Assembly (NCBI GenBank): GCA_022605955.1
Contig: JAKCOZ010000106.1
Span: forward strand, 584,501-648,500
Length of the DNA stretch: 64,000 bases
Direction of reading: 5' to 3'
Source: Rallus limicola
Lineage: Eukaryota > Chordata > Aves > Gruiformes > Rallidae
The notes beneath the pieces are model-generated. The model was not told where the DNA came from. It ran no database searches and worked only from the letters and a program-made list of their open reading frames with translations. Made by a program: the position numbers and the translations under genes. Of the stretch, positions 55,391 through 64,000 are shown one piece after another (the stretch's first letter is position 1; each line of letters opens with the position of its first letter).

Positions 55391-56116
55391 CAGACTTGCT
55401 CTCAGTTGGAGAAACGCATCCCTGAATCTATAGCATAGACAGACAAATACTGCAAACCAATTCATCAGACAAATAACATGGCAAGACGCGAATCCACTCA
55501 GTTTGGGGGGGGACTGAGTGTCAGGACCGCCGCACGGTCGGCATGCTTCCCCCACCTCCCACTTTCTCCACCCTCCGCTCATCCCCACATAAACCCTCCC
55601 TGGTAATTAGCACGATTGTGTAGAAATCGAAATACCCTGATTTAAGCATTTTCCCTGTACTGACAACACCTTACGTGTCCAGGCTCCGGCGAGCAGTCTC
55701 TGTGTCCCTCAGCCGATGGTTATTGAAGCCGATACTTGTCCTTCTCCATAGGAGAGTTGTTCCTGTCCTGAGGTTTCTTGCCCGGTGGTTCAGTCGGTGA
55801 TTCTTTATATCTGTAGTTCTCATCTCTGCAGAACCTTTCACAGCAGGGCAGGCTGTTGCCTGCTCCACGTCCATGTTTGCCGGCTCTTCAAGGACAAGAC
55901 GCAGTTGCTCATGGCGTCTGACATTTTTAACTGCGTCATAAAGTGTTTTAGGCTCAGCAAAGTTAGAGGTGAACAGATATTAACGGCAGTCAGTTGCACG
56001 GTTTCTTTCCACATTTTTTCCTTCCAAAGGGATAACAGTGGGGGGGTGTGCATACCTTGATGGCAGATTTACTCATACTCATTCTTTCCGTTCAATTCCG
56101 ACAGATTTACCGCTTT
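55391..56116. other. Unassigned stretch with a possible coding remnant
   Basis: No certain gene. Minus-strand frames at about 55980-55671 (EPKTLYDAVKNVRRHEQLRL, then a polar stretch) read like a protein remnant but were not recognised. Position upstream of class II RT would suit gag, without a motif to prove it. A G8 run lies near 55505 and a G7 run near 56041. Confidence 0.25.
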
Positions 56117-56683
56117 TGTCGTGGTTTCACCCCGGCTGTGGCCGAGATCCACGCAGCTGCCTGCTCCTTAATGCAAAGAGCAGGGGAAGAGGGAAAGGGG
56201 GGGAAACAAGGGAAGGGAAAAGGAAGGGACAAATAACTCCAAACCCAAGAAACTAAGAGGCCCATGGGTTGGGATAAGGGTAGTTTACTAAGAGAACAGA
56301 AAGATCAAATATAACAATGCTAACAGGACTTTAGAGCAAAAGAATATGAAACTATTGATACCCAATGCAGTTTCTCACTCAACCACACAACTCAGGCCGC
56401 ACCACCCAGAGCCGTCCCGGAACCCGACCGTCCCCCAAGACCCTCGCGTCCCAGAACCGCCCCCCCTTCTTCCTCCCATCAGCCCCCATTATCCTGGGCA
56501 GGACGTAACTGGCATGGAATACTCTCTTTGGCCCATCTGGGTCACCTGTCCTGGCTTTGACTGTCTGACTGCAACCAAAAACATCAGGGTGTTCTCAGCA
56601 CTGCTTTCATTATAACTCCCAAACACAGCATTCCATCCGCTGCTACAAGTGAAGTTAACTCTATCCTGACTGAAACCAGGACA
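56117..56683 (-). mobile_element. Solo LTR, family A, copy 2 (inverted)
   Basis: 567 bp; the reverse complement of the family A LTRs at 8925-9508 and 58845-59421. It runs from TGTCCTGGTTTCAG at 56683 to CCACGACA at 56117. A poly-G-rich strand replaces the long poly-C of copy 1 with a shorter run. No target duplication is visible. With copy 3 it forms an inverted pair flanking 56684-58844. Confidence 0.82.
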
Positions 56684-57085
56684 TTATCCACCCCTTATTC
56701 CATACCATTTACGTCATGAACAGGTCCAACCATTTCTTTTGAGTAAATGGTTTAGTCCATGATCTTCAGGCTCCATTGTTTGTAACAGTCTCTCATGGTG
56801 TCAGTATGCGCCATTGGATCGTTGCATGCTGCATCTCGGGCTCTCGACCGATGCATCTGACATGGTCCATGGTCACAGTCTGTGAATCACAAGTGTTCAT
56901 TTTCAAAGGGGAAGAGGAAAAAGTTCTTGTGATGGCAGGTCTTGGTCCCATCATGGTGGCAGTCTTCCTTCATTGACGTGTATGATTCCGGCTGTAACTC
57001 CATTGGTACAACACACAACAACATAACAGCAATTACAGTAATAATGAATATACAGTAATGGGTTATTTAGCACTTATAATACTCA
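56684..57085. other. No gene recognised
   Basis: About 400 bp between two LTRs of different families. It contains one short plus-strand frame (56776-56976) without family resemblance. AT-rich towards the right. Nothing assignable. Confidence 0.35.
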
Positions 57086-57724
57086 TGTACGGAAATCGAC
57101 TCTATAACTCGAAAGTTATAAAGTAGGGATGTTTATTGCGCGCAGATGCTCGGGGGATCTCTCCGCCACAAGCGTGCATGCCGAAGCAGTCGACCGATCT
57201 TATTTATACAGTAAAACCATGACTATTCTATCAACGCCTGTACATATTAAGTACCTAAACCCGCCTACTCTCGCTTCTCGTGCTAATTAGCTTATCAGTC
57301 CTTGGCGCTTGCGCAGATCCTTGTAAGGGTTGTGGGCAGGGGTCTCTGGGAGGAAGGCTGTATGTCTCCCTCATGATGTATTTTCACCTCTTGCCTGGAA
57401 TGCATGGATCTTGCCAGCCTGCAGGGCCTCTATCAGTCTGTGCTAATTGATGTCCTTGTGAGGGGCCCATGGACGTATTTCAGCCGTCTGTTTTTCTTTG
57501 TCGAAGAGATACGGGATGCGCCTCGGCTCTGCTTGCCTGAGAGAGCAGCCGTGGGCTGATAACATTCTGCCTTTGAATTCTTGCCTTTTACCTCTTTCTC
57601 GAGTTAGCATGAAGTTATCACAGCCCCTTTGCTATGAGAGAAAAGCAGATTTGCCTTTCCCCGAGACCACGAACATCTAGTTAATTTTCAGGTTTTATGC
57701 TATACCTGTTTCCATACCCGTACA
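57086..57724 (-). mobile_element. 3' LTR of another ERV (family E)
   Basis: 639 bp with perfect terminal inverted repeats, TGTACGG on the minus strand at 57724 and CCGTACA at 57086. An AATAAA signal (plus strand tttattgcgcgc, near 57131) and a polypurine tract next to it (plus strand aatccccccttttc, from about 57727) fix it as a 3' LTR of the env remnant to the right. LTR family not named. Confidence 0.8.
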
Positions 57725-57761
57725 TCAATCCCCCCTTTTCTATTCCCTAAAGTAAATTCTT

Positions 57762-58735
57762 TTACTTAGCCAGATTTCCTGAATGATATAAGGCATCATA
57801 TATAATGGTGATCTTTTTGTACATTCTCCAAACCCACAGGTACAACATAAAGATCAATATTAACACAATCCCCAGGCTTACCAACAGAATTACAATGGGG
57901 TGTACCATGGTATTGAGGATCCCTATTGCAGAAGGTGACCAGCCCAAAAGAGTATCCCACCAGTTAGGATTCCCGTCCTGTCCGACTTTCTTTAAGATTT
58001 TCCTAACCCCTTCCACATCATGATGGATTGCTTGTCCTTGATTTCTTCTAGTATTTGTAGTAAAACTTCACGCCTTAATAAATTTTCTATATTCCTTATA
58101 TCTAATCCTATGAGGGCGGGAGATATTCTCTCTAATAGATCTTAATATTTGGTAGGTGGTTATTGGGGCTGCATAACTGAAATCGCAACCTGTGATAGTA
58201 GTGAAGTTACAAATGCAGTAATTTGAGTAATTCTTCATTTTTTCTATCTTTTCATCTGTGGTTATCGTGTCACACCTTGTTCTCAAACATGCACATCCCT
58301 TTCCTGCATAGACAACTATTGATTTTAAATTTGCATTTGGTCGGGCCTCAAACTAGACATATCTTTTGATCTGTATCTAAACAAGTATCCTGAGTTGTTA
58401 TGGTATTACTTTCGCAGAGGAAGCCTTGCTGTTCTCTCATAATGCAGGACCCTAGGTCTACTGTTTGCCACTTATTGCCCATTTTCCTGGCCTAAGTTCT
58501 ATGTTCAAAAGGATACAGCAGAGTTCCATCATGGTTAATCCCAAGGGCCACAATGGGGTGTATGGTAATTATGAGGAGGTTCTTCCCTTTGTTAATCCAG
58601 CTGCAGGGTGCGTCTCTGTGTGTGTTGGAGAGGTATTTTCTGGTGTGGTTTCCTGGGTTCAAAATCCAGACAGCCGCTTCTGTCAGCAGATGCACGTTGC
58701 CTGTAAGTCACGTATTGAAAATGGGGTATAAAGTA
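57762..58735 (-). pseudogene. ERV env remnant upstream of LTR E
   Basis: Minus-strand pieces in order: 58695-58492 (a Trp/Asn-containing surface part with an NHT glycosylation site), short Cys-rich pieces, 58286-58068 (YCICNFTTITGCDF) and 58016-57762, where NPNWWDTLLGWSP leads to a strong membrane anchor (VILLVSLGIVLILIFMLYLW) and a short basic tail. Stops near 58490 and 58067 break it. No CX6CC or clear furin site was found, so the class is uncertain. It ends about 37 bp before the LTR. Confidence 0.65.
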
Positions 58736-58844
58736 CCTAGCATGGTGGCTTTCTCCTCAGTAGCGGGTGTCTGGAGGGAGATGTTGCTGATCTTGTAGTT
58801 TGACTTGAAATGGTGATTCCCTGTAGTGTTGAGCCATGCCCCAG

Positions 58845-59421
58845 TGTCCTGGTTTCAGTCAGGATAGAGTTAACTTCACTTGTAGCAGCGGATGGGATGC
58901 TGTGTTTGGGAGTTACAATGAAAGCAGTGCTGAGAACACCCTGATGTTTTTGGTTGCAGTCAGACAGTCAAAGCCAGGACAGGTGACCCAGATGGGCCAA
59001 AGAGAGTATTCCATGCCAATTACGTCCTGCCCAGGATAAAGGGGGGCTGATGGGAGGAAGAAGGGGGGCGGTTCCGGGACGCGAGGGTCTTGGGGGACGG
59101 TCGGGTTCCGGGACGGCTCTGGGTGGTGCGGCCTGAGCTGTGTGGTTGGGTGAGAAACTGCATTGGGTATCAATAGTTTCATATTCTTTTGCTCTAAAGT
59201 CCTGTCAGCATTGTTATATTTGATCTTTCTGTTCTCTTAGTAAACTCTCCTTATCCCAACCCACGGGCCTCTTAGTTTCTTGGGTTTGGAGTTATTTGCC
59301 CCTTCCTTTTCCCTTCCCTTGTTCCCCCCACTCCCCCCCTTTCCCTTTTCTCCTGCTCTTTTACTTTAAGGAGCAGGCAGCTGCGTGGATCTCGGCCCAC
59401 AGCCGGGGTGAAACCACGACA
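58845..59421 (+). mobile_element. Solo LTR, family A, copy 3
   Basis: 577 bp, TGTCCTGGTTTCAG to AAACCACGACA, very similar to copy 1 at 8925-9508 over its length; the poly-C run is shorter (about 59330-59340). It truncates the env remnant on its left and is followed by an older LTR-like fragment. No target duplication (ccccag before, aggaac after). Confidence 0.83.
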
Positions 59422-59610
59422 AGGAACGAGGTGAGTATCAGCTGCTGTGAGCCACTGTGCTGTACATTACCTGTTTTGTATATTCTTTATCATCATCTTA
59501 CTTTTCTGTCCTGTTAAATTGTCTTTATCTCAGCCCACAAGTTTCACTTTTAATCCCCCTCAATTCTTCTCCCCAGCCCATGGGGGGAGTGAGGGAGCAG
59601 CAGTATGGGT
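59422..59610 (+). mobile_element. Older LTR fragment (R-U5 like)
   Basis: The order ttctgtcctgttaaattgtc, ttatctcagcccacaagttt, ctccccagcccatgggggga, gtgagggagc has the layout of a songbird LTR R-U5. It resembles, at lower identity, the matching part of family A (ctttctgttctcttagtaaa, cttatcccaacccacgggcc). The 3' end decays near 59610 without a clear CA end. Confidence 0.45.
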
Positions 59611-61045
59611 TAGACCACAGCAGGCACACATAAGAAAAAGGGCTAGTGAAAAGAATCCCTGCCCAACCACTCCTTTTGGAGACTCTACAGGTCCTGGGGA
59701 GAGAAAAACAACAACTGCAACCACCAATTGTGTAGGAGGCAGTGGGTGAGTGGAAAAAGAATACAGCAACATGAAACGAGAAAGCCCTGTATTTATCCCC
59801 TCATGGAAGCTACCGGAAGGGAGCCCAGGGCTGACAGATCTTTAGTAGAAGAATCTAGCAAGCAAGAAGAGAACAGGGGACTGACGCCCACAGCCACTTT
59901 GTTAGAGCGCTGATGGAACGCAGCAGGAAACCAGTCTCTCCAGCTCAGGACACTTCTTCCCACACCTTGTGCTCTCATAGCCCAAAACCCACTTCACAAG
60001 TCTAGTGCAATGAATGGCTCACGCCTCTGTACCCTAATCCCCACTGCGGCAGCAACAGACACGCTGAAGGCACAAATCCTGTGCTGTAAAGCTACAGATG
60101 CAAGGCAGCATGCTGTGAGGGAGCGATTCTAATCACAGCTCTGATCTCTTCACTCCTGCACCTGCAAGAAGGGCAAGCTTAAGGAATTTGCTTTCCCAGC
60201 CATGCCTTTGCCGTGGTTCACAAAAGCCACCCCACTCTGTATGCTGAACTAGCCGGGCAGTGCGGGATCTTCAGCTCAGGAGCCTCTCAGCTACTCTAGC
60301 TGGCCACACTCACCTATGAACTTCTACAGAGACGACAGGCATTTCTAAAACAGGAATGAAGTTAGGAAACTATCAAACTTGAGGACAACTTCCGTAACTT
60401 CCCAGTTAGCATCTACTGCATGACATAAAACAACTAATACGATTCTTCAGCCTTTCCTTTCTTTAGAGACTTTGTCAGAGTAACAAGTCCACACACAGAG
60501 CCATCGACTGAAGACACTTCACTTGCCTCAGTTCTACCTTCATGGTAACAACTCCAGTTTAAAAGCTAAAGCAGAGACAGGGGGAGAAAAACAAAGTCAT
60601 TGAGCTCCTCCCATCTCTCACTTGCTAAATGGAACTACACTTACACTGGGCAGCCATATATTTCAGGCAATTAATACAAAAGCAAGCATTGGTTTGGCCA
60701 GTTTATCAGGTAACAAGGGTATCTGCTGAATAAACCCTTCCCTCACACTATTAGTTGAACCCATCCAACCACTGTGCCAGTAAAGGCACACAAGAGAGTC
60801 TCTTCAATAAGGAGTCACAGGAATGAAATAAAAGGGTTGTGATGGGGACAGGAAACAGTCTATTTTAGAAAAGCATCGAGATGGTTAAGATATTAGCTTG
60901 AGAGCAAATGAACTGCAGTACTTCCCTTCAGATAAGAAATAAGCAAAGTTTAATCAAGGTAGTCATTCTGCACTGATGGAACGGGTAAAAGTACCAAAAA
61001 AAGAACATTTTACTGAAAAAGCTTTTCAGTTCATAGTCACCAGGG
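59611..61045. other. No gene recognised
   Basis: About 1.4 kb of anonymous sequence. Short frames (59728-59913 plus, 60928-61119 minus) carry no resemblance. No tandem repeat, LTR edge or RNA gene was seen. Confidence 0.4.
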
Positions 61046-61834
61046 TGTGACGGTATGCTTCTCCCTGTTACCCCCATGTTTTCTTGACTTTCCTGTAAAT
61101 AGGATTGATTGATAACCACCGGTGTTGATTGGGATTATCTGCACCCGTCTCACAGTGAGTGCAGGAAGACAGATAACACCACAATAGCCAAGGGTTATCT
61201 ATGCTAATGTGCCCACCTGGACACTGGTCAGTGTCCACTGGCATCTACGGGTGGGATGTGGATATGACTATGAGCCAATCATCTTACTCCATAAATAGTG
61301 AGCAGTCCAAGAGCCCTCTGAGCTCTCCTGAGACGACAGCGGGCTGCACGACAGGATCTCCCCTGGAAAGGGACGCCTCTCAAGGCGACTCCTCGAGGTC
61401 CAGAGAATCCTTGCCGCAACAGATCCGCAACAGATCCTTGGTGAGTGAGTTGGGAATCAGTGCACTAACATTTGTGATCTGAGCTAAGCAATATAAAGGG
61501 TTGAATGTCTATATAATCCTTTAGACAGAAACCGTTGACCAAGTCTGGGACTAAGACTGAATCCAGCCGCACCCAGGCTCCTCTCTGAGACGAGTTTAGA
61601 AAGCAAGGGGATTCTTTCTGAACCTCGTGACTCAACGGGAGGGTCTCCCTGATACACTCATCTGACCCTGTTCTCTCTGCACTAACTAATCGAGATCACC
61701 TTACTATCGAATCTTAATCATTGTCACGTTTATTACCCAACACCGAAACATCCTTTTGTTTTATATCAATAAACATATTACTGCCTCTCTCTTAAGAGTG
61801 AAGTGCATCCCTCTTCTCTATCCCATCTGTGACA
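61046..61834 (+). mobile_element. 5' LTR of an ERVL-like element
   Basis: 789 bp with inverted ends TGTGAC...GTGACA. It carries a TATA-like ccataaatag (about 61290) and an AATAAA signal (caataaacat, about 61769). A primer site follows three bases later and gag starts at once. The position directly before a tRNA-Ser-type primer site and a short leader fits an avian class III (ERVL-like) element. Family name not assigned. Confidence 0.8.
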
Positions 61835-61837
61835 AAT

Positions 61838-61855
61838 CGGCGTAGTCGGCAGGAT
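61838..61855 (+). other. Primer-binding site, tRNA-Ser-like
   Basis: cggcgtagtcggcaggat matches the 3' end of tRNA-Ser at 17 of 18 positions (first base C in place of T), by knowledge of vertebrate tRNA-Ser. The gag ATG (61854-61856) overlaps its last two bases, an unusually tight leader. Confidence 0.7.
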
Positions 61856-63131
61856 GGTAAACAGTATCTCTGATTATTTAGGGAGGTGTGGAGTAAATCC
61901 AAGCCCCAATTTCTCAAATGAATGGGCTTGTGAAAATTGGCATAACTGGGAAGCTGTTGAAGAGCACCTAAAAGTAACTAGAGGCCGTACAAAAGATGGA
62001 GAAGATAAAGGAATCATCTGTAAAATGCTTGGTACCTGTTTACAAGCGGCCTATCAAGAAAGGGAAGTAAGAGACAAAAAGCAGAAGGAGCTCGAAAAGG
62101 AAACAGAAAATAGAAAGGCAACTGAACTGTTACTGTCCTTAAAAACTGAACAGCTACAGAAACAGTTGCAAGAAGAAAAGGATAAAAGAGAAAAGTTGGG
62201 AGAAAAAGTTGAAATGATGCTTATAGAGTCTCCCCGCCCCCCTGATATTGTACAGATCAGGAAACTAATAGTAGCTCCTGAAGACTGGGATGGAGATATC
62301 TGGGGTGATGATAATGATAACAATGAGTCAGATGAGGAGGACGTTTTGTTCCCTACAAATCCTCCAGAATATGAAATCAGACCTGTTGTTAAAAAGGAAG
62401 AACCTATGGGACCTCGGGGTGGTCATCTGTGATATACTGCGCAAACCAGTCCCTGGGATCCATTGCAACTGACAAATTTGCAAGAGAAATATAGCAGAAA
62501 TCCAGGTGAAACTGAATGTGAATACCTGTGGCGAGTTTGTCTAAACGGTGGTGACAGAATAATGTTAAGTGAGGATGAAGCAAATGGATTTTGGGGTCCA
62601 GGAGTCTTTTTAAATTTGGGACCCGACCCAACAAATATACCCCATTCTATCACCAGCCAAGTAGCTTATTGGGCTGGTGGAATAGGCATCATGGAGCGAG
62701 GTCAACCCTCCATAATTCCTATTAAATCTTTAAGTGAGCTCTCTACAGCTGTCACAAAAGCTGCTTGCATACAAGCTATGCATGAGAGAGGACTCCATGA
62801 CATCTCACTATCTGCTACAGTAAATTTTGCAATGTTAAAGCCACTAATTCGAGGAGCCCCAGCACTTCTTAACTCTTATCTAGTTGCAAAACGAGATGAG
62901 ATTAAAAGAGATACTGAATTCAACAGGGATGGCAATAATGCTCCTAAGCCACTCCCTACATGGGCACAATTAATGCACGGGATTGTTAACTACAGCCGTG
63001 AAATGGGCTGGAATGATGACATACCATCTGAAAACCAAAGGTCCCGGGGAGATAACAAAGTAAGACCTGTGAAAAGGGAAACAGAAACTGGACTAAAAGG
63101 AAACAAATACTTCCACATGCCCTCAACTTGA
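61854..63131 (+). pseudogene. ERVL-like gag with one in-frame stop
   Basis: An open frame from ATG at 61854 to TGA at 62430-62432, then the same frame open to TGA at 63129-63131, so one stop interrupts a ~425-codon gag. The first part is an N-terminal domain, a long charged coiled coil (about residues 80-125: KKQKELEKETENRK and KQLQEEKDKREKLGEKVE) and an acidic linker (DNDNNESDEEDV). After the stop comes a capsid-like domain (YSRNPGETECEYLWRVCLNG, then SELSTAVTKAACIQAM). No zinc knuckle or pol follows; the element appears truncated at about 63130. The stop may be a mutation or, less likely, a readthrough site. Confidence 0.75.
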
Positions 63132-64000
63132 AGGAGAAATGACTGATTGGAATTACCTCATGCAGACTGCAGTGTCCTTTGAAAGATCCCCCACAGCACA
63201 CACAGATTTGATTGCATCGCTTTAGTTAATGAGCTGTGCTGTGCAGAGAGTTCCTGAGACTGGAACTCATGTGGCACGAGTCACTGTCAAAGCAGCTGTG
63301 CTCTGGACTGCTCCCTTAACACCTTTTGCTGTTACTGTTTGTGGGTGCTCCTCTTTGAGCCTTCAAGACTGAAGAGCATCCACTGTCGCTCAATATTCAG
63401 ATCTGGAATCAAAGTTTCATTTCTACTGCCCACTCCAGAAGATTCTTCACCACTTCCCACCACCCGTCCTAAACAGTAGCAGAAGTGTTTGCACAGCTAC
63501 CCAGCAAATTGGAAAACAGAACCGGCCAAAAATAATAAAGATGGTATTTTTAACCCAACTCTGTCTCTGACCTGTTTCTACCAGTTCTACTGCTGTCATC
63601 AATGGGCTGCAGCACCACGGGGGAGATTTACACAGCCGAAGCCACAGAACTTGTCACCCCCAAAATTCCTGAAACTACATTTCAGCAGTACAGGAGTAAA
63701 GAGCCAACACACAGAAACAAGGGATCAACAGAGAGTATTTCATATTTCAGAGTCAACAGACCATTATCACCAGAACAAATGCATACTGCAACATGAGGCA
63801 CAGAGAATATCTGGGAAGTAGCAACGCCAGTAGGACCGGAGCAATGGAGACTTTGAAGTGAGCACTGATACTCAGTGGGTAAAACAGACTGTGTACATCT
63901 CAAGAAAAGGTTATTACATGAAAAAGAACAGTCTTAGAAGGTTGTCTGTAGCCCTCAAAAGAGAGCACATGCCCACACACAGGCTGACACTGGATAAATG
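63132..64000. other. No gene recognised (right edge)
   Basis: No retroviral pol follows the gag remnant. Frames at 63489-63821 (plus) and 63682-63903 (minus) overlap each other and have no family resemblance. The break from gag into this sequence is a truncation point of the ERVL-like element or a deletion. Confidence 0.4.

Noticed and set aside
1..64000. tRNA or rRNA genes
   Set aside because: No cloverleaf with A and B boxes was recognised; the only tRNA-like matches are the three retroviral primer sites.

Overview
The window looks like a bird nuclear genome, probably a passerine-like songbird. It holds an intact single-exon olfactory receptor of the expanded avian OR14-like type, several endogenous retroviruses (ERVs) of avian character (a tRNA-Trp primer site, alpharetrovirus-like env, an ERVL with a tRNA-Ser primer site), and about 29 kb of degenerate TTAGGG repeats. 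No RNA gene, CRISPR array or bacterial feature was seen. The only confidently functional host gene is the olfactory receptor (3093-4016, minus). The setting resembles a subtelomeric, heterochromatic or W-chromosome-like region, but the sequence alone cannot decide which.

Layout. 1-6.4 kb: olfactory-receptor neighbourhood with one intact receptor, one deleted receptor pseudogene and diverged minisatellites. 6.4-8.9 kb: a small tandem duplication, an LTR tail, then a ~2 kb minisatellite of ~16-bp units. 8.9-10.3 kb: two LTRs of different families and a diverged copy of the segment that sits beside the receptor. 10.28-21.85 kb: a class II provirus on the minus strand (betaretrovirus-like gag-pol, alpharetrovirus-like env, tRNA-Trp primer site). 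Its env is split by a younger class I (gammaretrovirus-like) provirus at 10.78-16.69 kb, with a 5-bp target duplication and a tRNA-His-like primer site. 21.85-51.29 kb: an interstitial array of variant telomere repeats organised into higher-order units of about 2204 bp and 898 bp. 51.29-55.4 kb: remnants of further class II proviruses on the minus strand. 55.5-59.6 kb: a cluster of LTRs including an inverted pair of one family around a different provirus's 3' end. 61.05-63.13 kb: the 5' end of an ERVL-like element (LTR, primer site, gag with one in-frame stop). The remaining stretches show no gene.

How it fits together. Both edges of the telomere-like array coincide to the base with the outer edge of a class II LTR, and the left provirus has no target-site duplication. 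The block therefore seems to have been assembled by retroviral insertion followed by recombination or translocation. The inner provirus has nearly identical LTRs (younger) and the outer provirus LTRs differing by about 4% (older), which agrees with the nesting. The inner element's coding content is nevertheless heavily deleted, so it probably moved as a defective genome using proteins supplied by relatives. ERV genes are described here only as remnants.
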